Positions 8,320-16,394 of a stretch of 44,092 nucleotides of DNA are shown one piece after another. The notes under the pieces were generated by a model. It searched no databases. It had not been told where the DNA came from and was given only the letters and a program-made list of their open reading frames with translations. Source of the stretch: CALWZE01 sp036644375 (GTDB lineage: Bacteria; Bacillota; Clostridia; Oscillospirales; Ruminococcaceae); assembly GCA_036644375.1 (NCBI GenBank), contig JAVXQD010000017.1, positions 1 through 44,092 on the forward strand, given 5' to 3'. The position numbers and the translations under genes were made by a program. The stretch's first letter is position 1; the number at the start of each line of letters is the position of its first letter.

Positions 8320-11316
8320 ATGAAGCTTAATAAAAATCATACACAGTCAATATTCAGGCGAATTCTGGTTCCCCTCATGCTCATAGTGGTTATGCAGATT
8401 GCATTATTTGCGTTTGCAATGAGCTATACAAGTGTTTTTGATAAAATCCAAAGCAATGCCACTCGCTTTTTTTGCGAAAAGACCGAAAGCCGAAAAAACT
8501 ATCTGCAATATGAGATGCTGAACAGATGGTCTAACCTTGAAGAAGAGGGCGAAGGCATCGCCTCAATTATAAGTGATACTCTGCAAGCAAACGGAAAAAC
8601 GGCTGAGGACATGAAAACCGATGCCGAATTGAATGCAAAGATAATAGACAGCATTTCCCTTGAGCTTATTTCAACATTGAGACGAAAAGCTACAACCGGA
8701 GCCTTTTGTATACTTAACGGAAATGGTGTAAAAGGCAACGAACAATCTTATGCGTCGATGTATATTCGAGACACAGACCCTTCGAATCAATCCAAAGACA
8801 ACACCGATTTACTTCTTTTGCGGGGACTTCCGCCACTCTCGCGCAAGCTGGGAATTCCTCTTGAAAGTTTTTGGGAGGCAAGCAGTGTATTCACCGATGA
8901 GATGGATGAAAGATCACAATATTTTTTCAATCCGCTTTTATCGGCAGAAAAATCAGGAGATAAAAACAGTAAGTACTATGGGTATTGGAGCGGCAGCTTT
9001 ACTGTCGGTGACGAGTCGGATCTTGAGGTAATCACTTATTCTATTCCTATAATCGGAAGTGACGGCACTGTATACGGAGTGCTTGGAATTGATCTTACGA
9101 CTGATTATATTTCACGTTTACTTACATATGATGAAATTGCAGATGATAAGCGCGGAGTTTATATTCTTGGAACTTCAATTGATAATGGTCAAAGCTATAA
9201 CACGGTTTGTTCAAGCGGGCCTGCGTATTTTACTTATTTTCAAAGTGCGGAAAAAGTAACCGTTTCTGATTTTGAAGACAGGGGAATTTCTGAAATCAGC
9301 GCGATGGGAAAAGAAAATGGGAAATTGGCAGCGTGTGTTAATAAACTGGATTTGTATAACAGAAACACACCTTTTGTAAATCAGCAGTGGGCGCTCATTT
9401 CGGTTATGCCGAAGGAAGTGCTTTTCAGCTTTTCAACGCAACTGAGGGATGTCCTTGTTTTTTGCGGAATTTTTGCACTTGCTATCGGAATTGCCGTTAC
9501 AATATTTACCAGCAAAAATATAACTCAGCCGATAAGCGGACTTGTAAATGAACTAAAGCGAAGCGATCCGAACAAAGCAATCAAACTTAAACGAACAGAT
9601 ATTCAGGAAATAGATGAGCTCAGCGGATCAATTGAGAATTTGAGCAACTCTGTTGCAGAAGCTTCCTCACGCATTTCGAAAATCATTACGATGTCCCATG
9701 TGCCGCTCGGAGTGTTTGAATATCAAATAAGCAGCAAGAGGGCATTTTGCAGCGAAAGTCTTTTTTCTGTAATGGACTGGAAAGACTGGAATGAAAGCAA
9801 CCCATATTATTCGAGACAGGAAATGTTTGATTTGTTTGACAATATTGAGACGCGCACATATGAGCAGGACTCAAATGTATATCGTGTTTCAGAAGATAAT
9901 GATGCAAAATGGGTGCGTATAAGCGTTCAAAATGAGGATGATTTAATTCTCGGAGTGGTTGTGGATGTAACTAATGAAATTAAGCAAAAGCAAAAAATTG
10001 AATATGAGCGGGACTATGATACGCTGACAAATACCCTTAACAGGCGCGCATTCCACAGAATAGTTGAGGATATATTCTGCATGCACAAAGAGCAGCTTAA
10101 GGTTGCGGCTATTATAATGTTTGATCTCGACAATCTGAAATATCTTAATGATAAGTATGGACATGACTGCGGAGATAGGTACATTCAGTCATTTTCTGAA
10201 AAAATAAAATTATTCGAAAAGTACGGAGCTGTTGTGGCGCGCAGATCCGGAGACGAGTTTTACGTGCTGATATTCGGCTTTGACAGCAAGGATGAAATCA
10301 GAGAAATAATTAAAAATATATGGGATCAAATAAAGATTTCCGATATTATTCTGCCGGATTCCGACTTGTACAAAATAAGGGCGAGCGGAGGAATCTCATG
10401 GTATCCCGATGATTCCGACAACTACAGCGAGCTTATTAGGTATGCTGATTTTGCAATGTACAGCATAAAGCATTCCATTAAAGGAAATCTTGCCGAGTTC
10501 GATATTAAATCATATAACAGCGACTTTATTCTTGTCGGTGGCTCCGAGCCGCTCAACAGACTGATTGAGCTTGAGCTTGTCAAGTATGCGCTGCAGCCGG
10601 TCGTTGATTCAAACGGATGTGTATACGGATATGAAATGTTGATGAGACCGCAAATGCATGAGTTCAGCTCACCGATTGAGGTGCTTAGAATTGCAAAAGC
10701 ACAATCGAAAATGCAGCAGATTGAGCGTTTAACATGGGAAGTTGCCCTTAAGACATATAAAGGACTTGAGGATGAGGGTAAAATTGATAAAAACAAGCAT
10801 ATCTTCATCAATTCCACCTCCAGCCACGCGCTTACGTCGGTGACACGAGAAAAGATAGAGCAGTGTTATTCAGGGCTTTTGAGCCGAGTCGTTTTAGAGA
10901 TAACCGAGGGAGAGCAGCAAAATACCGACTTCCTGAGCGAAAAACTGGACATGATGAATTCTTGGGGAGGACAAATCGCAATTGACGATTTCGGAACAGG
11001 ATATAATTCGGAGCTGTCACTGCTCACATCTTCTCCGAATATTGTAAAGCTTGATATTTCTCTTGTCAGCGGAGTTAATGATGATGAAGACAGGCAGCGC
11101 CTTATTTCAGGCATTATAAACTATGCAAAAAACCGCAACATCACGGTTTTGGGTGAGGGAGTTGAAACATATGAGGAGATGAAGACCTTAGTTAGTCTGG
11201 GTGTTGAGCTGCTGCAGGGCTATTATATTGCACGACCGAGCTTTGATGTTGTTCCGATCAGAGAAAGTCTTCGTGCCGAGATTATAGATGCAAAAGCAGC
11301 GAGAACAGTCAAATAA
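8320..11316 (+). CDS. Membrane sensor with GGDEF and EAL domains (c-di-GMP turnover)
   Basis: 998 residues. Order: transmembrane segment about 14-36; large extracytoplasmic dCache-like sensor about 40-375 (VYGVLGIDLTTDYIS is typical); second transmembrane segment about 380-400; HAMP-like linker about 403-450; PAS-like region about 455-555; GGDEF domain about 565-725; EAL domain about 745-985. The GGDEF signature reads RSGDEF (near 643), a variant of the cyclase site. The EAL domain opens with YEMLMRP instead of EAL, but FIN, EITEG, DDFGTG, KLD, GEGVE and QGY, which carry the metal-binding and catalytic residues, are all kept, so phosphodiesterase activity is likely. It is co-transcribed with the binding protein, whose ligand-loaded form may dock on the Cache domain. 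Net direction of c-di-GMP change cannot be read from sequence. Confidence 0.9.
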   Translation: MKLNKNHTQSIFRRILVPLMLIVVMQIALFAFAMSYTSVFDKIQSNATRFFCEKTESRKNYLQYEMLNRWSNLEEEGEGIASIISDTLQANGKTAEDMKTDAELNAKIIDSISLELISTLRRKATTGAFCILNGNGVKGNEQSYASMYIRDTDPSNQSKDNTDLLLLRGLPPLSRKLGIPLESFWEASSVFTDEMDERSQYFFNPLLSAEKSGDKNSKYYGYWSGSFTVGDESDLEVITYSIPIIGSDGTVYGVLGIDLTTDYISRLLTYDEIADDKRGVYILGTSIDNGQSYNTVCSSGPAYFTYFQSAEKVTVSDFEDRGISEISAMGKENGKLAACVNKLDLYNRNTPFVNQQWALISVMPKEVLFSFSTQLRDVLVFCGIFALAIGIAVTIFTSKNITQPISGLVNELKRSDPNKAIKLKRTDIQEIDELSGSIENLSNSVAEASSRISKIITMSHVPLGVFEYQISSKRAFCSESLFSVMDWKDWNESNPYYSRQEMFDLFDNIETRTYEQDSNVYRVSEDNDAKWVRISVQNEDDLILGVVVDVTNEIKQKQKIEYERDYDTLTNTLNRRAFHRIVEDIFCMHKEQLKVAAIIMFDLDNLKYLNDKYGHDCGDRYIQSFSEKIKLFEKYGAVVARRSGDEFYVLIFGFDSKDEIREIIKNIWDQIKISDIILPDSDLYKIRASGGISWYPDDSDNYSELIRYADFAMYSIKHSIKGNLAEFDIKSYNSDFILVGGSEPLNRLIELELVKYALQPVVDSNGCVYGYEMLMRPQMHEFSSPIEVLRIAKAQSKMQQIERLTWEVALKTYKGLEDEGKIDKNKHIFINSTSSHALTSVTREKIEQCYSGLLSRVVLEITEGEQQNTDFLSEKLDMMNSWGGQIAIDDFGTGYNSELSLLTSSPNIVKLDISLVSGVNDDEDRQRLISGIINYAKNRNITVLGEGVETYEEMKTLVSLGVELLQGYYIARPSFDVVPIRESLRAEIIDAKAARTVK

Positions 11317-11377
11317 AAGAACCGGCAGCTTGTCAGTTGGCACCACAGACAGACAGGGAGAGGTTAAAGCAAAATTC

Positions 11378-11469
11378 GCACAAATGTCGATTTTTTTGCA
11401 CTTAATGGTATTTCGGAAAAAATCCGAAATGCTTATGCTGCAAAAAATCGGCATATTTTTTGTTTGTGC
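11378..11469. repeat. 92-nt long imperfect inverted repeat
   Basis: Nested pairings: GCACAAA (11378-11384) with TTTGTGC (11463-11469); CGATTTTTTTGCA (11388-11400) with TGCAAAAAATCG (11439-11450); and ATTTCGGA (11410-11417) with TCCGAAAT (11423-11430). It lies between the GGDEF-EAL gene and the zur promoter. It may terminate the upstream transcript, or be a small palindromic element. Confidence 0.55.
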
Positions 11470-11497
11470 ATGTATCCGAAACAGTTCTGTTTTCCTC

Positions 11498-11526
11498 TTG
11501 CATTTTTCAACTCACAGCCGTATAAT
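11498..11526 (+). promoter_or_regulatory. Promoter of zur-znuACB operon
   Basis: TTGCAT (11498-11503), 17 bp, TATAAT (11521-11526). The operator palindrome starts inside the -10 hexamer, so a bound repressor would block RNA polymerase. Confidence 0.8.
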
Positions 11527-11546
11527 ATGAAAATGATTTTCATATT
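11524..11546. promoter_or_regulatory. Fur/Zur-type operator palindrome
   Basis: A perfect inverted repeat of 11 + 1 + 11 bases (half site AATATGAAAAT, centre G at 11535). Its core TGAAAAT-G-ATTTTCA has the 7-1-7 layout of Fur-family boxes and differs from the Bacillus Fur-box half site TGATAAT at one position. It overlaps the -10 box and lies 14 bp before the start codon of the Fur-family gene, so the operon is probably autorepressed when metal is plentiful. Confidence 0.75.
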
Positions 11547-11559
11547 GTGCGGAGGAAAA

Positions 11560-11985
11560 ATGCAGGAGACAAAGGACTATCAAACAAAACAGCGAAATGT
11601 AATTATGGAGTTTTTTCAAAAAAACAGTGCGAGATGCTATAATGCGAACGAATTATATGCGGAGCTGCTTAAAATGGGAGAGTCCGTCGGAAAAACAACT
11701 GTATATCGAACGCTTGAAAATTTGACGCAAAAGGGATTGCTTTTGACATTTCCGTCTCAGGACAAAAACGGCGCTGTGTATCAATTCAAGACAAAGAAAT
11801 GCGAAGAGCAGGATCATATACATTTGAAATGTAATATTTGCGGAAAATTATTTCATCTCGATTGTGCGATTGTTGAGGAATTCGGTTTGCATTTATTTGA
11901 ACAGCACAATTTTTGTATAGACCGCGAAAAAACCGTTATTTACGGAGAGTGTAAGCATTGCAGTGATAAAAGGAAAAGCAAATGA
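11560..11985 (+). CDS. zur: Fur-family metal-responsive repressor (Zur-like)
   Basis: 141 residues, typical for the family. An N-terminal winged helix (SVGKTTVYRTLENLTQKGLL is the recognition region) is followed by a metal-binding dimerisation domain with DHIHLKC, CNIC and a C-terminal CKHC; the two CxxC pairs form the structural zinc site. The start at 11560 was chosen because GGAGG precedes it by 4 bases and an upstream in-frame ATG lies inside the operator. It overlaps the zinc-binding-protein gene by 4 bases, which makes Zur the best guess, though Fur- or Mn-type specificity cannot be excluded from sequence. In plentiful zinc it would repress its own operon. Confidence 0.85.
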   Translation: MQETKDYQTKQRNVIMEFFQKNSARCYNANELYAELLKMGESVGKTTVYRTLENLTQKGLLLTFPSQDKNGAVYQFKTKKCEEQDHIHLKCNICGKLFHLDCAIVEEFGLHLFEQHNFCIDREKTVIYGECKHCSDKRKSK

Positions 11986-12938
11986 AAAGAATAATATCGG
12001 CGGTCCTCTGTGCTGTAATTTTGCTGTGTTCGTGCTCGAAAAATGAATCGAATTCACTTCCGTGCAATGAGGACGGACGGCTCAGCATAATTACGACAAT
12101 TTTTCCTCAATTTGATTTTGCACGGAATGTCACAGGAGATTTGGCTGATGTTTCCATGCTGCTTCCACCGGGAGCCGAAAGCCATTCTTACGAACCGACG
12201 CCCAAGGACATAATAGCCATACAAAACTGTGACTTATTTATATATGTCGGAGGTGAAAACGATGCGTGGATTGATGACATTCTCGCTTCAATGGGTGAAA
12301 AAGCCCCCGAAACGCTTGTGCTGATTAATGTGGTTGATACAGTTGATGAGGTGCATTTTGACAGCGGACATACCGAGTCGCACAAAACGAGTGACGGTGG
12401 GCACGAAGTAGAGCAGGATGAGCATATATGGACTTCTGTAAAAAATGCAAAGCTTATGACCGATGCTATTTGTCAAAAGCTATGTGAGATTGATCCTGAT
12501 CATTCAGCTGAATTCAGCGCAAATGCAGGCTCATATCAGAAGAGGCTGGATAATCTTGACATGCAATTTGCATCAATGATGCAGACAGCGAAGAGAAGAT
12601 GTATCGTTGTCGGAGACAGATTCCCTTTTATTTATTTGGCGAGAGATTATGGAATTGAATATTATGCAGCATTTTCCGGCTGTGCAGAGCAATGTGAGCC
12701 GAGCGCTGCAACCATTGCTTTTTTGACAGAAAAAATTAAAGAAGAAAGAATCCCGAATGTCTTCTATATTGAATTCTCCAACCATCTGGTCGCTGATGCA
12801 ATAGCAGAAGCGACAGACACGAAAACATTATTGCTGCATTCCTGCCACAACCTATCGAAGAGGGAACTGGACAGCGGAGCAGATTACATTTCCGTAATGC
12901 AGCAAAACATAAATAATCTCACGGAGGCCTTGAACTGA
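11982..12938 (+). CDS. znuA: Zinc ABC transporter substrate-binding lipoprotein ZnuA
   Basis: 318-residue cluster 9 (TroA-type) metal-binding protein. Lipobox LCSC places the lipid-modified cysteine at residue 18. Metal ligands are recognisable: His in GAESHSYEP, His in DEHIWTS, and the later His/Asp segments. Between the first two lies a loop rich in His, Asp and Glu (HFDSGHTESHKTSDGGH), a feature of zinc rather than manganese members. It overlaps the repressor gene (ATGA) and the ATPase gene by one base, so the three are translationally coupled. It captures extracellular zinc and passes it to ZnuB. Confidence 0.88.
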   Translation: MKRIISAVLCAVILLCSCSKNESNSLPCNEDGRLSIITTIFPQFDFARNVTGDLADVSMLLPPGAESHSYEPTPKDIIAIQNCDLFIYVGGENDAWIDDILASMGEKAPETLVLINVVDTVDEVHFDSGHTESHKTSDGGHEVEQDEHIWTSVKNAKLMTDAICQKLCEIDPDHSAEFSANAGSYQKRLDNLDMQFASMMQTAKRRCIVVGDRFPFIYLARDYGIEYYAAFSGCAEQCEPSAATIAFLTEKIKEERIPNVFYIEFSNHLVADAIAEATDTKTLLLHSCHNLSKRELDSGADYISVMQQNINNLTEALN

Positions 12939-13648
12939 TGCCGCTTGTTAAATGTACCAATTTGACCCTTGCATATGAAAATAACATAGTGTTGACCGAT
13001 GTCAATTTCACAATTGAAAAAGGGGACTATATCTGTGTTGTCGGAGAAAATGGCTCAGGTAAAAGCACGCTTTTGAAGAGCATTTTGAACTTAAAAAAAC
13101 CTGTTTCGGGAACAGTGGAATTTTCAGAAGGACTGAAAGCCGATGAAATAGGATATCTCCCGCAGCAGAGCGGTGCTCAGGCAGATTTTCCGGCAAGCGT
13201 CCGAGAGATTGTTCTTTCGGGGTGCCTTAACAAATGCGGATATCGCCCGTTTTACACGAGAGATGAAAAACAAACAGCCGAAAAAAACATGAGACTTTTG
13301 GGCATAGAAGAAATACAAAATACGTGTATCGGAGAGCTTTCCGGCGGTCAGCAACAGCGGGTTCTGTTGGCGAGGGCGCTCTGTTCGGCTCACAGGCTTT
13401 TACTGCTTGACGAGCCGGTGTCCGGTCTTGACCCGATTGTATCGGGAGAACTGTATTCAATTGTCAAAAGGTTAAATGAGGAAGAGCAAATTGCGGTTCT
13501 GATGATTTCGCACGATATTCAAAGTGCGCTCGCAAATGCCAATAAAATTCTGCACCTCAAACACAGTCAGCTCTTTTTCGGGGATGTGGTTCAGTATAGA
13601 AAAAGCAATTTGTGCAGAAGCTTTTCTTTGGGTGAATGCAATGAATAG
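12938..13648 (+). CDS. znuC: Zinc ABC transporter ATPase ZnuC
   Basis: 236-residue ABC ATPase. Walker A GENGSGKST (about 37-45), Q-loop LPQQSG, signature LSGGQQQR, Walker B LLLLDEP, D-loop and switch histidine in MISHDI are all intact. The substitution pattern (SVREIVLSG after the Q-loop) is that of metal-type ATPases. It powers import through ZnuB. Its start overlaps the ZnuA stop by one base, and the permease gene begins within its last 8 bases. Confidence 0.92.
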   Translation: MPLVKCTNLTLAYENNIVLTDVNFTIEKGDYICVVGENGSGKSTLLKSILNLKKPVSGTVEFSEGLKADEIGYLPQQSGAQADFPASVREIVLSGCLNKCGYRPFYTRDEKQTAEKNMRLLGIEEIQNTCIGELSGGQQQRVLLARALCSAHRLLLLDEPVSGLDPIVSGELYSIVKRLNEEEQIAVLMISHDIQSALANANKILHLKHSQLFFGDVVQYRKSNLCRSFSLGECNE

Positions 13649-14465
13649 TTTGATTTTTGAAATATTTTCATATCCGTTTATGGTTCGTGCGCTGATTGTG
13701 GGGGTGCTTGTATCGCTGTGCGCGGCACTCTTGGGCGTAAGTCTTGTTTTGAAAAGATACTCAATGATAGGGGATGGTCTGTCCCATGTCGGTTTTGGAA
13801 CACTTGCGGTGGCAACTGCCTTTGGACTCTCGCCGCTTGCGGTTTCGATACCTGTTGTAGTTGTGGCTGCATTTTTGCTTTTGAGGCTGAGTGAAAACAG
13901 CAAAATCAAGGGTGATGCGGCGATTGCAATGATTTCAACCGCGTCGCTTGCTGTAGGAGTGATGACAGTTTCACTGACCACAGGTATGAATACGGATGTG
14001 AGCAATTACATGTTCGGAAGTATTCTTGCAATGGGCAAAAGTGATGTTGTTATCAGTATTATTCTTTCTGTTATCGTAATAGCTATGTTCGTGCTTTTTT
14101 ACAACAAGATTTTTGCAGTCACGTTTGATGAAAATTTTGCAAAAGCGACGGGAACAAACACCGATGGATTTAATATGCTCATTGCATTTTTAACTGCAAT
14201 AACCGTGGTGTTGGGCATGAGAATGATGGGTGCGCTTTTGATATCAAGCTTGATTATTTTTCCGGCGCTCACCGCAATGAGGTTGTGTAAAAACTTCAAA
14301 AGCGTTATAATCAGTTCTGCAATTATATCGGTCGTTTGTTTCGTAATCGGGCTGATGGTATCATACCTGTTCGCGACGCCTGCGGGTGCCAGCGTTGTAG
14401 TTATGAATATTATTGCGTTTGTTATTTTTTGGTTTATATCTATACTGAAAAACAAAATAAGATGA
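13641..14465 (+). CDS. znuB: Zinc ABC transporter permease ZnuB
   Basis: 274-residue ABC-3 family permease with about eight to nine hydrophobic segments. Family features include RYSMIGDGLSHVGFGTLA near residue 40 and the segment GMRMMGALLISSLIIFPALTA, which contacts the ATPase. The start at 13641 overlaps znuC by 8 bases and gives a normal N-terminus. The reading frame is open further upstream, but that part only shadows znuC. luxS follows after 10 bp, so it is probably on the same transcript. Confidence 0.9.
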   Translation: MNSLIFEIFSYPFMVRALIVGVLVSLCAALLGVSLVLKRYSMIGDGLSHVGFGTLAVATAFGLSPLAVSIPVVVVAAFLLLRLSENSKIKGDAAIAMISTASLAVGVMTVSLTTGMNTDVSNYMFGSILAMGKSDVVISIILSVIVIAMFVLFYNKIFAVTFDENFAKATGTNTDGFNMLIAFLTAITVVLGMRMMGALLISSLIIFPALTAMRLCKNFKSVIISSAIISVVCFVIGLMVSYLFATPAGASVVVMNIIAFVIFWFISILKNKIR

Positions 14466-14475
14466 GGTGAAAAAA

Positions 14476-14934
14476 ATGGAGAGAATAGCGAGCTTTTGTG
14501 TTGATCACACAAAATTGAATCCTGGAATATATCTTTCTCGGCAGGACGGCGATATAATTACATATGATATAAGAATGAAAAAACCAAATAACGGTGACTA
14601 TATTGATGTTGCGGCGGCACATGCGATAGAACATCTGTTTGCCACGTTTGCGCGAAACAGTGAGATATCCGATTCTATTATATATGTCGGACCTATGGGA
14701 TGCCGCACAGGATTTTACCTGCTGACACGCGGAATTACTCATGAAAGAGCTATTCAGCTCGTCAAGGACAGTTTTGAACTCATTGCCGACTTTGATGGAG
14801 CTGTTCCCGGTGCAAGTGAAATTGAGTGTGGAAATTACCGTGAGATAAGCCTTCCGAAAGCAAGAGCGGAAGCAAGCGCTTTTTTGCCGAAAATCAGAAA
14901 CTGGACGTCCGAAATGCTGAACTACAGGCAATGA
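14476..14934 (+). CDS. luxS: S-ribosylhomocysteine lyase LuxS
   Basis: 152 residues, the full LuxS length. Splits S-ribosylhomocysteine into homocysteine and DPD, the AI-2 precursor. The metal site HxxEH reads H49-A-I-E52-H53, the third ligand is C118 in IECGNY, and the catalytic cysteine is C76 in GPMGCRTG; all are in place. GAGGTG sits at the correct distance from the ATG at 14476; a GTG at 14467 is in frame but would lie inside that site. It is the last gene of the zur-znuACB transcript. LuxS uses Fe(II), Zn or Co, so grouping it with zinc uptake is suggestive but unusual. Homocysteine made here could feed MetH, encoded 1.5 kb away on the other strand. Confidence 0.95.
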   Translation: MERIASFCVDHTKLNPGIYLSRQDGDIITYDIRMKKPNNGDYIDVAAAHAIEHLFATFARNSEISDSIIYVGPMGCRTGFYLLTRGITHERAIQLVKDSFELIADFDGAVPGASEIECGNYREISLPKARAEASAFLPKIRNWTSEMLNYRQ

Positions 14935-15102
14935 TTTTGATTTAGTATTACTTAATGCTGACTTTTGAAAATAAGTATTGTTCATCATTTTAAAAATCGG
15001 ATAACATGAAACAAAAGACCAAATAGGAAGCTTTGTGATATCGGAATAATTTTATTCAATAATCATCATTCGGGTAAATGGGTTTACGGGGGTGGATATA
15101 CT

Positions 15103-16068
15103 GTGATTGAAATCGTATTCAGTGATAGTGCCTGCGGCAGCTTGAAAGCGGCGCAGCATTATGGTCAAGGAAAGTATATTGGCGGTTGTACCGGAGTGAT
15201 TTTCAGCAATAAGGACGGCAGCGAACCAACGCAAGAGCAAATGAAAAATGCGCAAAAGACAGCGGAGGAACAAATCCGCTTGGAGTGGGAAAAAGCTACG
15301 CCTATGGGCGGCAATCCGCAAGATGTTTTTGGTTTTCATCTGATGCTAAGTATCGGGGATATCCAAAAGGAAGATTTTGCAAATAGGCGGCAAAAGGCAA
15401 TCGACACGCTTTGGAGCATTTATCCGGATGACCCGTCGGATGTGCCACTTGACATTGCGACCGAATTGAAGGAAACGCTAAGCTCTATTTTGGATCGTGC
15501 CATGCGTGGCGAGGATATACGCATTTGGTACAGCAATCAGCCGGATGAATACTGTGGCTTATACTGGATTATGTCTGAACTGAAGCCGTTTGAGGCGCAG
15601 CTGGGGGCAGTCTACATTGTGAAGCTGCCTGAATACGAATACCGCGACAATAATGCAATCGTCAGCTGCACCGCATGGGGAGAGGTCTCTCCCGGAGAAT
15701 GGTATCGGTACATGGCTCTTGCAGAAATGACCACCTCTGTTTTTCGCCGGCATTGTGCTGAGAAGTGGGCTGCCCTGCAAGCAGAAAATGCGCCATTACG
15801 GGCGGTGCTGAACGGGAAACCGGTCAGCGTTCCCGAAAATATTTATGACAACTTTATTCTCCGTGAAATTGAGGCGGAGTGCGACGAATTTCACGAAGCC
15901 AATTTAATCGGACGAGTGTTGGGCAAATATCAATTGGGTATCGGAGATGCATGGGTTGCATTGCGTATAGAAAAAATGATTCGCGATGGCAAATTAACCA
16001 TTGTAAGCGCCGCTGCAAAAGACAGGCCGATTTATCATAAAATGCTGAGAAAAGCGCACATAAAATAA
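15103..16068 (+). CDS. DUF1835/DUF3658-type protein
   Basis: 321 residues beginning with GTG; GGGGGTGG upstream serves as ribosome binding site. The N-terminus IEIVFSDSACGSLKAAQ matches my memory of the DUF1835 family, and the C-terminal part (ILREIEAECDEFHEANLIGRVLGK … IGDAWVALRIEKMIRDGKL) matches the DUF3658 partner domain. No catalytic role is established for these domains. No signal peptide or membrane segment is visible, so it is cytoplasmic. It stands alone: 168 bp after luxS with no clear promoter, and followed by a bidirectional terminator. Its base use appears slightly richer in G+C than its neighbours, which hints at acquisition, but I did not compute this. Confidence 0.7.
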   Translation: MIEIVFSDSACGSLKAAQHYGQGKYIGGCTGVIFSNKDGSEPTQEQMKNAQKTAEEQIRLEWEKATPMGGNPQDVFGFHLMLSIGDIQKEDFANRRQKAIDTLWSIYPDDPSDVPLDIATELKETLSSILDRAMRGEDIRIWYSNQPDEYCGLYWIMSELKPFEAQLGAVYIVKLPEYEYRDNNAIVSCTAWGEVSPGEWYRYMALAEMTTSVFRRHCAEKWAALQAENAPLRAVLNGKPVSVPENIYDNFILREIEAECDEFHEANLIGRVLGKYQLGIGDAWVALRIEKMIRDGKLTIVSAAAKDRPIYHKMLRKAHIK

Positions 16069-16265
16069 ACACGGATTACATGCACAGCAAAAAAATCGGC
16101 AAGTACAAGGTTTACACCATGTGGTAAATGTTGAAGTTTATCAATGACTCGGTTTAGCAAAAAATTGATATTTAGGTTTATGAATGCTTAAAGCAAAAAG
16201 TGGCAGTGACGTAATGCGTTTTCGATAGCAAAATGGATAAATAAACGACTCTCAAATTACAAAAA

Positions 16266-16309
16266 CACTTGAAATCAGACTTTGATAGTCTGGAATCAAG
16301 TGCTTTTTT
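16266..16309. terminator. Bidirectional rho-independent terminator
   Basis: CACTTGA and TCAAGTG enclose a second stem (TCAGACT with AGTCTGG), followed by six T on the plus strand and preceded by five A, which give a U-tract on the minus strand. It lies between the converging DUF1835 and metH genes and can end both. The rest of the 326-bp gap 16069-16394 shows nothing else I can support. Confidence 0.8.
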
Positions 16310-16394
16310 GTGCAATATTTTTTACAGGGCTATTGTGGCACAGCCCCTTGTATTTTCATATCTGTTTATTAAAATATGCGTGTGAAGCGAATAT

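Noticed and set aside
11439..11452. Word GCAAAAAATCGGCA shared, with one extra A, with about 16085-16098
   Set aside because: Short, A-rich and without matching flanks, so no repeat family can be claimed.
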